Shown: positions 1 to 8,971, numbered from the stretch's first letter. The stretch is 35,671 nucleotides of DNA from Flavobacteriales bacterium (GCA_947447955.1 CANFLS010000028.1:1-35671); one strand, 5' to 3'. A program made the numbers and translations. Notes: generated by a model not told the origin, from the letters alone.

Positions 1-135
1 CGGATTAGACGGATTAGACAGATTGTAATCGGGTTTATAAAGGTTATTTTGAGGTAGTAACATTATACAAACAGACGAAGCCGTCAACTGCGAAGCGTAA
101 ACAGGCTGAGCGAAGCGAAGCCGTCAACCAATTAG

Positions 136-180
136 ATTAGACGGATTAGACGGATTAGACGGATTAGACAGATTAGACAG
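136..180. repeat. 9-bp tandem array (attagacgg / attagacag)
   Basis: Five consecutive 9-bp units are present: attagacgg at 136-144, 145-153 and 154-162, then attagacag at 163-171 and 172-180. A shorter version of the same array opens the window at 4-21 (one unit of each type). The unit length is a multiple of three, but no coding frame runs through it. Such short-unit arrays tend to vary in copy number by slippage, which is inference here. Confidence 0.9.
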
Positions 181-239
181 ATTGTAATCGGGTTTATAAA
201 GGTTATTTTGAGGTAGTAACATAATACAAACAGACGAAG

Positions 240-344
240 TCTTAAACAGCGAAGCGTAAACAGGATGAGCGAAGCGAAGCCGTCAACTGCGTAGCGTAAA
301 CAGGCTGAGCAAAGCGAAGCCGTAAACTGCCGTAAGGCGTAAAC
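240..344. repeat. 40-bp tandem units rich in gaagc
   Basis: Two full 40-bp units lie head to tail at 240-279 and 280-319, followed by a degenerate partial unit at 320-344. One more unit is at 81-120. Each contains gcgtaaacagg-tgagc followed by aagcgaag. The last partial unit runs straight into the a-tract of the terminator hairpin. Units differ from one another by several substitutions, so this is an older, diverged array than the 9-bp one. Confidence 0.8.
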
Positions 345-379
345 AAAAAAAAGCCCCGTTTCCGGGGCTTTTTTTTGTT
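342..379 (-). terminator. Intrinsic terminator of the giant PKD gene
   Basis: 342-358 pairs perfectly with 363-379 (17 bp), with loop tttc at 359-362. The GC core gccccg/cggggc is flanked by eight A and eight T, so the signal is symmetric and could work on both strands. On the minus strand the hairpin begins inside the stop codon (378-380) of the 1871-aa gene, so that gene has essentially no 3' untranslated region before its terminator. Confidence 0.9.
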
Positions 380-3300
380 ATGGTGTTCTAATCAGATTGA
401 CTGATCCACTTACGTGGTTAATCTTAGTTTTTGATTTGAACTTATAATCTAACTGGTAGAAGTAAGTTCCAGAAGGAGCATCGGCTCCGTCATTGTTGAC
501 TTTACCATTCCAATGCTTTTTAGAGTCTTCAGAGTAGAATACTCTTTCACCCCAACGGTTGAAGATACGAATCTCGAACAAATCGTGTCCTTGAATAGGA
601 ACTTTGAAGAAGTCATTTTTACCATCAGCATTTGGCGTAAACACGTTAGCTAGGTATACGAACAAGTCAACTACAACTTCTTTACATATTGTATCTGAAC
701 AACCTGTTGCATTCTTAACTATCAAACAAGCCCAATATCTGCCAGAACTATCGTATGACCAGTGAACATCTTTATCAGTAGATTTCAAGTTTTCGATGAA
801 ATCATGTGGCATTGAATTCACAATGTCATTTTGATGACCAAAGCCCCATCTCCATTCTACACCATTAATGTCTTTACGAGTAAATACAAAGTCAGGTTTA
901 CCACTAGAATCTATGTCAAAGTCGGCAATCACACTATCTACGGTAAAGAACAAATCACCCATTACAGTTGGACACCATGGTCTTGGATGAGAACCATTGT
1001 AGTCTGCATAATGTGAAACTCTATACACACCTGGGTCATTGAACATTTTCGATACAGTTTTATTACCTGAAGTTAATGTATCCGTAACAACCTTACCTAA
1101 TTTCTTACTGTAGTGAACAAATTTCCATTTGTAAGATTTCAAAATTGTATCTGAATTATCTATGAACGTGTTGCTATCACCAGGACAAATTGCGGCCTTC
1201 AAAACTTTACCTCTAACAGTATCGCGTGGCAATACAGTAATGATGTAAGCTTGTTGACTCGGGGTATCAGGGTAAGTAGCAGGACATGGACGGTATATAT
1301 TTGGAGGAATAAACAAGTAATCATATTGCTCAAGACGAACATTATAAACACCTGGTTTTTTGAATGTATGCCACACAGTATCTACGAAGTGATCTGTAGC
1401 CCAAGGTTTTCCGTTAGGAGCTTTTGTGTACCAAGTAGAATCAGGACCAGAATACAATTCACCATCTCCAAAGAACCATGTCCAAACAGATTTCATAGAA
1501 GCTGAGTCAGACATATTTGTAAATTGAATACTATCACCCATACATATAGTTACATCATGACCCGCTTTGGTTGTGTATTCAAATCTAGGACGTGGTCCAG
1601 GAATTTTAACCCAACGACTGAAGGTATCAAAACAACCTCTTTGTGTAGACAATTGATATTTAATTTGGAACCAACCGTTACGTGTATATTTATGCGCAAC
1701 ACGGTTTGGTAAGCCAGCTTCAGTTTGCTTTTTACGGGTAAACTGATTGACAATACCATCTCCCCAATCAATAGTCCATTGTTTCACGAAATCACATGAA
1801 GTTGGAGCACCACCTGAACAGTTTTTAATAGCCCAATTACAAGGGTCAAACAAATGTGATGAATCAAAAAACTCTATAATTGAATTACAAGAAGGAGTTT
1901 GTAAATCTAAACCGAATTTAACATCTAGTCTAGAAATGAATACTCTCTTGGTTAATGTATCCATACAACCAGTAGAGTCACCTGCAACAACTCTAAACGT
2001 GTAAACACCTGAGTCATTGGTATAGTAGATTCCACCACCACCCAATTGTTTCCAAGGGTTAGCATTTGTACCGGCACCAACAGCACCATAAGGAGCACCA
2101 CCAAAAGGAGTTGACGTTCCATCATCTCTCTTATTCCAATCCCAACGTGTAAATCTTTCTACGTTAGTATCACCAGAAGTTAAACGAGCCGAACGCGCTG
2201 GATCTCTCCAATAATCGTATCCTGTAGGATTTTGAGTAGGGTCAGAATTCCATTGGTATTTCCAATCCCACTGTCCAAAGTTCTGCGGATCAGTTGAGAA
2301 ATATCTAAAGTCTGGAGAAGCAGTTAATGAATTACCCGCATCTTGACAAACCAAAGTATCATTAATTCTTAATCCCATTGCAAAACCAACAATAATTGGG
2401 TATGCACCTACTTTATCACATTTACCATTAGATGAAGTCATGTTCAAACTCATGATATGGAAACCAGCCCAACGAGGTCTAAATTTATAACCTTTAACTT
2501 TTTTAGTTTTCCTAGCCGCTTTATCCCAATAAGTAACACTATCCAAAGGTGAAATAGATGAATCACGATAGTGCAATATTGTTGTATTTTTAGGATCAGG
2601 AATAAAATAGAATTTAATAAATTTACCGAAACCAGTTGTATCGATACAACCATAGGCACCAGTAGCTGGTTGACCAATAACACCTTTGTTATTCCAAATC
2701 AATTTTGCAATCATGGTATCAGCCAATGCGAATGGATCAAATCCTCTTGCTTCCAATTTGGTTTTGATATTATCCCAAACCAAAGAAACGTCAGCACCAA
2801 TGGTATATTTACGAATTTCAGATGTGAAAATTGTATCTGGACCTTTATAGTTCTTAGCTACTCCGTCAGCCCAATCTTCAGAACAAGGAACTTGACGTGG
2901 GTTTTCAAGACCACGGGTTTGAACCATGTAATTGTAAAGATAGTTAGGATTTTTACCCGGAACTTTCTTCTGATTCAAGAAATAATCTTCTTGAATAAAT
3001 TGAGACCACTGATGAGCAAATACCGGAGTTGCATCACCTGTAGTTAATCTCCAACGCAATGATTTCAAATCTTTAATTCTTGTCTTATTTTTAGGGATAG
3101 GACGAACTACGATGTCATTATATTTACAAATTTTATAATCACCCAATTTATTTTTGGTTGGGGTTAACATTTCGAAATCAGTATCAATAATTGGGAAACA
3201 AGCAAAGTGATCGTAATACTGGGTATCAGCACACAATGGGCGTTTTGCAGAGTTTCCACCTGGAGGGGCAATACCGTTTCCTACAATAATACCTACAGTA

Positions 3301-5993
3301 ACACAACCTGTTGAATCATTACAAACATCAGAAGGATTGTATACTTGAGAGAATTTATTTGGAGGGTTACCTGCCAATTGATATCCTGTATTCCAGAAAG
3401 GCAATGGAGGATTCAAAGGACGACCACCTGGGAACAATCCTGGTAAAGAATTCCAGTTACCTGCAGTATTTCCGCAGAAAGTATCATAGTTAATCTTCAC
3501 TTCTGTAAAAGTACAACCTGGTTTCAAGTCACTCAAAATAAAAGTCACACCATAAGAAGGGTTATCAGAACCCAAACACTCAATCGCATCTTTTAACATA
3601 CCACTACCAACACCACCTGCGTTAGCATGAAGCATAGACAATTGTTTAATTGCTTCGCTTTCGCAATGCATTGGATGACAAGTATCTTTATGATTTAATT
3701 TAACATTGTTACATTGAGGAATTTTTGCATAATACAATTCACGGAAACGTTTGTAATTCACAAAGAAATCTCTGTTTCTTACCAATGTACCACCGTTTGT
3801 GTAATCCTTTTTGAAACGTTTGATGATCATTGGTTTTTCACCTTTTGCCTTACGAATTAGGTATAAATCTTTAGGCAAAGTATCCTTTTTAAGATAGTAA
3901 GTAAATAACCAAGTACAGCTATCATATTTGCTTTTTAATTTCAATATTTGTTTTGGCGCCATTGAAATTGTTTGAGGTCCTTTCTTTAAAACAAATGGAC
4001 CTGACGCTGGGCCAACATAGGCAGAATCACCCGCCTCCAATTTCACATCAACATAATCTTCAAAATATCTTTGTCCAACACCACGCATTCCTTTTTGGGT
4101 AGTTTTACCTGTAGGGTTTTTGGTAGATGAAGGTAAAGCTGGCGTATATTGACCATAATTATAATAGGTTGTAGTTTTATTCCCTACAAACTGAGCCTTT
4201 TTGGCAGTGATAACATCATTCATATCTGTAGGAACTACAATTAATGTATCCTGAATGATGTACATACTATCTGAAGGCCAAACTTGAACTTTTTTACACA
4301 AACCTTTTCCTTTGAAAATACCGGTATCCAAGAAAATCGCGTCTTCCATAGGTGCATTTTTGAAATCTGAAAGCATCACCAAATCCCATGATCTGTAATA
4401 GTGATTTGGAATTGAATCTCTTGAGAAGGCACAGTTTACATATACATTTTTATTTGCTCTTGTATCTGTAGTACATTTTGGCGCATAGTTGTCTCCAAAA
4501 TCCCACAAACGAGTAGCACATACTCTTTCTCTTTTCAAAGGATCAAATCCACCACCCGGTGCAGCTGTACCAGAATAACGGGTTACAGTTCCATTTAAGT
4601 TTGAATCCAATCTAATTGGCTTCATCCAAATTTGTGTTGGATTTTTAGCAGTTCCTTGGAAAACGTGTCCCAATGCTGGTGTTTTCCATTTATAGAAAGT
4701 ACTATCATCGTCGGTAAAGTTTCTATCATTGTGATAGAAGGTCGACAAGTTTTTCTTGAAATGCACAGTATCCATTACATCTTTTGGACATTGGAATGTT
4801 TCATAATCAGCCACCCTTTGGAAAGCTGATTCAATAGCAGAAGAAGGACCTAAAATAATAATTGTATCATAAGTAACCTTGTTTCCGCAAATTGGATGTT
4901 TGTATTCTAATTTAATTAAGAAAGGACCTAGGCCAGTAAAGGCATGTTCTGGAGTCCATGTTTTGTTATTTACATTTTGAGGACCAGAATTAGGGTCACC
5001 AAATGTCCACAACAAACCTGTTGCACCTGAAGGAATTTCATTTACACCAAATTTAATATTTGGCGCTGAAATACAAGTTGAATCTTTATCAGCCAAAATA
5101 ATTGCTACTGAACGGAAAACAGTTGCAGTTGCAGTCATTTTAAATGAATCAATACAACCGTCAATCGTTTGAATGACCATTTTAGAGTTATAAGTACCTT
5201 GTCCGTAGAACCAATGGTTTTTGTTAGGCCCCCAGGTTGTATCAATTGAACCATCACCCCAATACCAAGTAATTTTCTTTACAAATTTTGGATCAATGCT
5301 ACTAATATTTTTAATAATTGCTTGAACAGAATCGCACTGAATTGGTTTGTTACTTGTAAACTGAGCACCAATTTTAGCCCTAACTTCTACAGCCGCTGTA
5401 AGTTTCTGGGTATCTTGACAACCGTTTTCATCGGTTGTTTCAATGTATAAGTCAAACTTACCACCACGTTGATCTTTGATTGAGAAGCAAAGTCTGTTCG
5501 GCATTACTGACGGTGGAAAATCGTATTGAAACAATTGACCATCAGAAATTACATATTTTGTACTTGAAATTTTGGCACCATTTGCATTTGCTGTGCTATC
5601 ATCAAAACAAAACAAGTTTTTCTCAAAACATTGCTGTTTGAGATTCACCAATTTCATTTTAATTTTTGGTTTGTCCTTGATAACCAAATTCAACACGGCT
5701 GTACACTTGGTACCTCCAATTGTTGTTATGTAGGTTATTTTTGCATTTCCAGGTTTTTGAAACGCATAGTTGACAATTTTCTGACCACTACTGGTATATT
5801 TCGCACCAGTTGCATCAATAAATTCCCAATCATGGGTTGTACCTGAATTAGAACCGGTAAAGATAATTGCCGATCCAACGCAAGGAGAACCGCTGTACTG
5901 AATTGCACACTGTGCATTTGCAGTATTTGCTCCTAAAAACAATGTGCCAAGTATAACTACCCAGCTTTTTAAATATAAGGAAAATCCTTTCAT
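378..5993 (-). CDS. Giant PKD-repeat surface protein with T9SS type B (CHU_C) sorting domain
   Basis: Predicted 1871-aa secreted protein. The N-terminus MKGFSLYLKSWVVILGTLF to ANAQ is a signal peptide. Several PKD-like modules carry W-x-F/W-GDG cores at about residues 243, 329, 498, 1408 and 1507; PKD modules are beta-sandwich folds common in surface adhesins. The last 90 residues (from about 1784) match the gliding-motility-associated C-terminal domain CHU_C, with NVFTPNADGKNDFF, IFNRWGE and W-x-G motifs, which directs export through the type IX system. The frame stays open upstream to an ATG at 6128, giving 45 more residues, but I choose 5993 because the signal peptide begins there and a consensus promoter lies inside the extension. 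It is the last gene of an ECF sigma/anti-sigma cluster. The ligand is unknown; an adhesin or gliding-related role is inferred. Confidence 0.88.
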   Translation of the reverse strand: MKGFSLYLKSWVVILGTLFLGANTANAQCAIQYSGSPCVGSAIIFTGSNSGTTHDWEFIDATGAKYTSSGQKIVNYAFQKPGNAKITYITTIGGTKCTAVLNLVIKDKPKIKMKLVNLKQQCFEKNLFCFDDSTANANGAKISSTKYVISDGQLFQYDFPPSVMPNRLCFSIKDQRGGKFDLYIETTDENGCQDTQKLTAAVEVRAKIGAQFTSNKPIQCDSVQAIIKNISSIDPKFVKKITWYWGDGSIDTTWGPNKNHWFYGQGTYNSKMVIQTIDGCIDSFKMTATATVFRSVAIILADKDSTCISAPNIKFGVNEIPSGATGLLWTFGDPNSGPQNVNNKTWTPEHAFTGLGPFLIKLEYKHPICGNKVTYDTIIILGPSSAIESAFQRVADYETFQCPKDVMDTVHFKKNLSTFYHNDRNFTDDDSTFYKWKTPALGHVFQGTAKNPTQIWMKPIRLDSNLNGTVTRYSGTAAPGGGFDPLKRERVCATRLWDFGDNYAPKCTTDTRANKNVYVNCAFSRDSIPNHYYRSWDLVMLSDFKNAPMEDAIFLDTGIFKGKGLCKKVQVWPSDSMYIIQDTLIVVPTDMNDVITAKKAQFVGNKTTTYYNYGQYTPALPSSTKNPTGKTTQKGMRGVGQRYFEDYVDVKLEAGDSAYVGPASGPFVLKKGPQTISMAPKQILKLKSKYDSCTWLFTYYLKKDTLPKDLYLIRKAKGEKPMIIKRFKKDYTNGGTLVRNRDFFVNYKRFRELYYAKIPQCNNVKLNHKDTCHPMHCESEAIKQLSMLHANAGGVGSGMLKDAIECLGSDNPSYGVTFILSDLKPGCTFTEVKINYDTFCGNTAGNWNSLPGLFPGGRPLNPPLPFWNTGYQLAGNPPNKFSQVYNPSDVCNDSTGCVTVGIIVGNGIAPPGGNSAKRPLCADTQYYDHFACFPIIDTDFEMLTPTKNKLGDYKICKYNDIVVRPIPKNKTRIKDLKSLRWRLTTGDATPVFAHQWSQFIQEDYFLNQKKVPGKNPNYLYNYMVQTRGLENPRQVPCSEDWADGVAKNYKGPDTIFTSEIRKYTIGADVSLVWDNIKTKLEARGFDPFALADTMIAKLIWNNKGVIGQPATGAYGCIDTTGFGKFIKFYFIPDPKNTTILHYRDSSISPLDSVTYWDKAARKTKKVKGYKFRPRWAGFHIMSLNMTSSNGKCDKVGAYPIIVGFAMGLRINDTLVCQDAGNSLTASPDFRYFSTDPQNFGQWDWKYQWNSDPTQNPTGYDYWRDPARSARLTSGDTNVERFTRWDWNKRDDGTSTPFGGAPYGAVGAGTNANPWKQLGGGGIYYTNDSGVYTFRVVAGDSTGCMDTLTKRVFISRLDVKFGLDLQTPSCNSIIEFFDSSHLFDPCNWAIKNCSGGAPTSCDFVKQWTIDWGDGIVNQFTRKKQTEAGLPNRVAHKYTRNGWFQIKYQLSTQRGCFDTFSRWVKIPGPRPRFEYTTKAGHDVTICMGDSIQFTNMSDSASMKSVWTWFFGDGELYSGPDSTWYTKAPNGKPWATDHFVDTVWHTFKKPGVYNVRLEQYDYLFIPPNIYRPCPATYPDTPSQQAYIITVLPRDTVRGKVLKAAICPGDSNTFIDNSDTILKSYKWKFVHYSKKLGKVVTDTLTSGNKTVSKMFNDPGVYRVSHYADYNGSHPRPWCPTVMGDLFFTVDSVIADFDIDSSGKPDFVFTRKDINGVEWRWGFGHQNDIVNSMPHDFIENLKSTDKDVHWSYDSSGRYWACLIVKNATGCSDTICKEVVVDLFVYLANVFTPNADGKNDFFKVPIQGHDLFEIRIFNRWGERVFYSEDSKKHWNGKVNNDGADAPSGTYFYQLDYKFKSKTKINHVSGSVNLIRTP

Positions 5994-6019
5994 AAGTTTA
6001 TTTTTCGTACGTAAAAGTT

Positions 6020-6050
6020 CAAAAATAGGTTTTTTTGTTGATTTACCAAA
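6020..6050 (-). promoter_or_regulatory. Bacteroidota-type promoter of the giant PKD gene
   Basis: On the minus strand, TTTG (6050-6047) is followed after 19 bases by TATTTTTG (6027-6020). This is an exact fit to the Bacteroidota housekeeping consensus TTTG-N19-21-TAnnTTTG. Transcription would start about 20 bases before the ATG at 5993. The site implies that the giant gene can be transcribed apart from the sigma/anti-sigma pair. Confidence 0.7.
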
Positions 6051-6117
6051 CAATGAGCAATTTTGAACATCATTTTTCGGCAATTCATTGATTTCACTAA
6101 ACCAATTATTTTTCATA

Positions 6118-7263
6118 TTAATTTCCATTAGAATTTCGATTTAAATTTACCCAACGTGTTGTTACACTTTCTTTTTCGCCACTGTATTGTGTTTTGATTA
6201 CCACTTCATAATTGCCATCAATACATGGCTCTCCAAAACAATTTCCGTTCCATGAATCACGGAATTTCGTAGTGGAAAATATCATTTTTTTACCCTTATC
6301 AAAAACCATCATTTCGAAATTTTTTGGTTCAGGAATTGTTATATAATACGCATCATTTTTACCGTCTCCATTGGGAGTAAAAACGGTTGGAATCATTGTT
6401 TCACTTATTGATATTGAAGGAGTTACCTCCACTTTTGTCATAGCACTATCCACACATCCATTCGAAAAAATAGATACCAATTTTATATAAAAATCTTTTC
6501 TAGAATTTACCTTGTAAAAATGATTTACAGCGATTGTATTTCCCTCAAAAAACATCAATTGACCATCTCCAAAATTCAAATAAGATTTTTTTACATTTCC
6601 ATTACAATTAACATTGACCAAATTCCCATTTGAATCAGATTCAACCACACTTAATGTCAATTTATTCTTACAACCATTTTCAATAATATTCCCCAGAACT
6701 GATGAAATTTCATTTTTTGATTTTTGCGCATCCTTTTTATCAGCAATGATAGATTGAATATTATTCAGTAAATTATCACCATTGCCATCAGATTTAACTG
6801 CCAAAAGATCTGTGTTCATTGCTGAAAGTGGATGATAAACGATATATCTATTTCCCTCCTCAATTTGTGTTTTATTACCGTTATCTTCCAATTGACTATC
6901 AGGATTAACAACATCATTATTTAAACCTGTTTCAATTTGACCAGTTTCCTTATTCTCGTTTAAAGATTGCTTTGGGCTAATTTTATTTTGAGTTGAAATC
7001 GCGTTTATTGGATTTAACTTCAAATTGTCATCTTTCAACAATTCAAAGGCAACAACACCACTTACAACAACTGTAGCGACAATTGCAACTTTAGAAACCA
7101 ATCCCAATTTTGCAAACCAACTTTTTGCAGCGACTGTTTGAGAAACACTTGAAACATTTGATAATTGATGAGAAATTCCTTGCCAAGCATTTGCTGGCGG
7201 AATTTCGTTTGCATTTTCTAATGCCGAACGGAAGAGTTGGTCAATATTGTCTTCTGGTAGCAT
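6118..7263 (-). CDS. Anti-sigma-like single-pass membrane protein with PKD-like and CHU_C domains
   Basis: Predicted 381 aa. Residues 1-50 form a cytoplasmic-looking segment (DNIDQLFRSALENA, then PPANAWQ) of the kind found in anti-sigma factors encoded next to Bacteroidota ECF sigmas. Residues about 56-76 are one hydrophobic span without a signal-peptidase site. An Asn/Lys-rich linker follows, then a PKD-like module (LNFGDG, around 220-285) and a terminal CHU_C domain (VFTPNGDGKNDAYY). No zinc-binding HxxxCxxC anti-sigma motif is present, so the anti-sigma role rests on position and topology. The start at 7263 overlaps the sigma stop by one base (TAATG), which favours it over an in-frame ATG at 7290. 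A T9SS-type sorting domain on a membrane-anchored regulator is unusual. Confidence 0.75.
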   Translation of the reverse strand: MLPEDNIDQLFRSALENANEIPPANAWQGISHQLSNVSSVSQTVAAKSWFAKLGLVSKVAIVATVVVSGVVAFELLKDDNLKLNPINAISTQNKISPKQSLNENKETGQIETGLNNDVVNPDSQLEDNGNKTQIEEGNRYIVYHPLSAMNTDLLAVKSDGNGDNLLNNIQSIIADKKDAQKSKNEISSVLGNIIENGCKNKLTLSVVESDSNGNLVNVNCNGNVKKSYLNFGDGQLMFFEGNTIAVNHFYKVNSRKDFYIKLVSIFSNGCVDSAMTKVEVTPSISISETMIPTVFTPNGDGKNDAYYITIPEPKNFEMMVFDKGKKMIFSTTKFRDSWNGNCFGEPCIDGNYEVVIKTQYSGEKESVTTRWVNLNRNSNGN

Positions 7264-7799
7264 TATCGTGAAATTTGAGATTGAAGCCATTTACGGGCTT
7301 TGAACATTTGAGATTTGCTCGTATTTTCTGAGATATTTAAAATTTCAGCTATTTCCGCGTGGGAGTATCCCTCAATAGCAAACATATTAAAAACCGTTCT
7401 ATACCCAACAGGCAGTTTCATTAGCAATTGCATTAAGTTTTTAACATTGATTTCAGCAAATACATCATCATTTGAAGCAATTAACTCATGCACATTATCG
7501 AGACTATCTTGAAACTTAGCTTTGCTTTTTTTCAATGTATCTAGACATTGATTTACACAAATACGTTTCAGCCACCCCTCTAAGGATCCCTCAAAGCGAA
7601 AATCGCCTAGTTTTTGGTAAATCTTTATCATTGCTTCTTGAAACATATCTTCTGCTAAAATATCTTGACCGGCATAGCGTTTACAAATGGCAAACAACAC
7701 TCCCGAATAGCGTTGGTAGAATTCGTGTTGCGCCAATTTCTCGCCCGCCACACAAGCCATTACCATTTTTTTCTCTTCGGTGATTTGCTCTATTGCCAT
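7263..7799 (-). CDS. ECF-type RNA polymerase sigma factor (sigma-70 family)
   Basis: 178 aa, the usual ECF length. Region 2 spans about residues 25-90 (FYQRYSGVLFAICKRY, then AEDMFQEAMIKIYQKL and WLKRICVNQCLD), containing the core-binding and -10-recognition helices. Region 4 spans about 120-175 with the helix-turn-helix YSHAEIAEILNISENTSKSQ, which reads the -35 element. No region 1.1 or 3 is seen, as expected for ECF factors. It directly precedes, and is coupled by a one-base overlap to, a membrane protein that is its likely regulator. A GGCAAC motif and a palindrome lie upstream and may be an autoregulated promoter. The targets cannot be named from this window, though the giant PKD gene is an obvious candidate. 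Confidence 0.92.
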   Translation of the reverse strand: MAIEQITEEKKMVMACVAGEKLAQHEFYQRYSGVLFAICKRYAGQDILAEDMFQEAMIKIYQKLGDFRFEGSLEGWLKRICVNQCLDTLKKSKAKFQDSLDNVHELIASNDDVFAEINVKNLMQLLMKLPVGYRTVFNMFAIEGYSHAEIAEILNISENTSKSQMFKARKWLQSQISR

Positions 7800-7831
7800 T
7801 TGCCAATTTCATAATCCGGATTTTAAACAAG

Positions 7832-7857
7832 ATTGTATTCGCAATACAATAGTTGCC
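7832..7857 (-). promoter_or_regulatory. Palindrome and GGCAAC motif upstream of the ECF sigma gene
   Basis: ATTGTATT (7832-7839) and AATACAAT (7843-7850) form a perfect 8-bp inverted repeat around CGC. On the minus strand GGCAAC (7857-7852) lies directly upstream of it and resembles the GGAAC/GGCAAC -35 elements used by many ECF sigmas. The site lies between the delta' stop and the sigma start. There is no T-run, so it is unlikely to be a terminator. An autoregulated promoter or operator is inferred. Confidence 0.4.
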
Positions 7858-7867
7858 TCGGAATGAA

Positions 7868-8971
7868 TTATTTTTTTAAATTTCTAGCAACCTTAAATGA
7901 CAAATCGGTTAAGATCATTTTTGCATTGCCATTACGCTCAATATTTGAAATGGCCGATTCAATTTCTATTACAATTTTTTCTAATTGAGGGACAGGTATT
8001 TGTAGTGTATTAAATTTCTCTATGAAATCACGTTCTTGGCCTATCCATGAATTAACGCTGCCGTTAAATCCAATAACCAAAACACCCCTTAAAATTTCCA
8101 ATCCATATAGAAGGAAGCTTTTTAAACTCTCTCTTCCAATTGCCGCCATTTCATCAGCCCATTTTACCGCATCACTAATTTTACGGGTATAACAAAGTCC
8201 CATCCAGTTGCGCCACTGATCAAAATAAGGATTTTCGTTTTCCTGAATCAATGAAACTGCTGTTTTAAAATCCCCTTGTGACATTTGGGCGAGTCTGTTT
8301 GCATTGGCTTGTGTCAACTCATATCGTTCAACCAATGCTTTAGATAATTCTTCTAACCCAATTGGGGGAACCCTTACTGGCTGAGTTCTTGAAATGATAG
8401 TATTGATGATTTTATCAGAATTTGCCCCTACCAATAAAAACAAAGTGTTTTGAGGAGGTTCTTCAATGATTTTCAACAAAATATTACCTTCTTGACCTAG
8501 GTGCTCAGGAAGCCACATCAACAATACTTTGTATTCGCTTTCAAAGGGCTTTAATGACAAACTCCTTATAATTGCCCTGCATTCTTTTACAGGAATATTT
8601 CCTTGTTTATTATCTGCCTCAATGATTGCCATCCATTCTTCATAACTCAAATATGGATTTGACAAAAGTGCCGAACGCCATTCTTTCAAATACTCAGATG
8701 CCACTTCCGCTTTTGAGGGAAATGGAAAGCTAAAATGCAAATCGGGATGCACCAAAGATTGGTACTTAGAGCATGAAGAACAAGTTCCGCAACAATCGTC
8801 TAATTGCCTATTGGTACAAGAAACATATTGGGCATAAGCCAAGGCCAAAGGCAAAGATCCATTGCCAACCTTACCCAAAAATAATTGGGCATGTGGAATT
8901 CTTCCAACTGTAACTCCGTGAATCAACTGCTTCTTTAATTTATCTTGACCTACAACTTCTGAAAACTTCAT
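7868..8971 (-). CDS. holB: DNA polymerase III delta' subunit (clamp-loader AAA+ protein)
   Basis: 367 aa. The opening KFSEVVGQDKLKKQLIHGV-x-GRIPHAQLF is typical of the DnaX/HolB clamp-loader family. A zinc-finger cysteine cluster (CTNRQLDDCCGTCSSCSKY) lies at about residues 52-70. The P-loop position reads GKVGNGSLPLA, lacking GKT/GKS, as expected for delta', which does not hydrolyse ATP. The sensor segment EEPPQNTLFLL and ISRTQPV follow near 165-195. It would act in loading the beta clamp at the replication fork. Its ATG overlaps the lgt stop by one base, so the two genes appear translationally coupled. No sign of truncation. Confidence 0.9.
   Translation of the reverse strand: MKFSEVVGQDKLKKQLIHGVTVGRIPHAQLFLGKVGNGSLPLALAYAQYVSCTNRQLDDCCGTCSSCSKYQSLVHPDLHFSFPFPSKAEVASEYLKEWRSALLSNPYLSYEEWMAIIEADNKQGNIPVKECRAIIRSLSLKPFESEYKVLLMWLPEHLGQEGNILLKIIEEPPQNTLFLLVGANSDKIINTIISRTQPVRVPPIGLEELSKALVERYELTQANANRLAQMSQGDFKTAVSLIQENENPYFDQWRNWMGLCYTRKISDAVKWADEMAAIGRESLKSFLLYGLEILRGVLVIGFNGSVNSWIGQERDFIEKFNTLQIPVPQLEKIVIEIESAISNIERNGNAKMILTDLSFKVARNLKK

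Larger units (their letters stand above)
1..344. repeat. Composite intergenic tandem-repeat block (159-bp period)
   Basis: No gene is visible here. A segment of about 124 bp occurs twice with an offset of 159 bp: the core at 19-80 recurs at 178-239 with one visible mismatch (cattatac versus cataatac). Each copy is built of a 9-bp tandem array, a unique-looking core, and units rich in gaagc. The block ends directly at the hairpin terminator of the giant surface-protein gene. It begins at the window edge, so its true extent is unknown. I do not recognise it as a named mobile element and see no open reading frame of note in either strand. Confidence 0.85.

Noticed and set aside
1-344. CRISPR array
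   Set aside because: Units are 9 and 40 bp head to tail without unique spacers, and no cas genes are present.
2571-3047. 158-aa open frame on the plus strand inside the giant PKD gene
   Set aside because: Composition is that of an antisense shadow of a coding region; it has no recognisable domain and no start signal.
5994-6128. Longer start of the giant PKD gene at 6128
   Set aside because: The added residues do not form a signal peptide, and a consensus promoter sits within them; the signal peptide begins at 5993.
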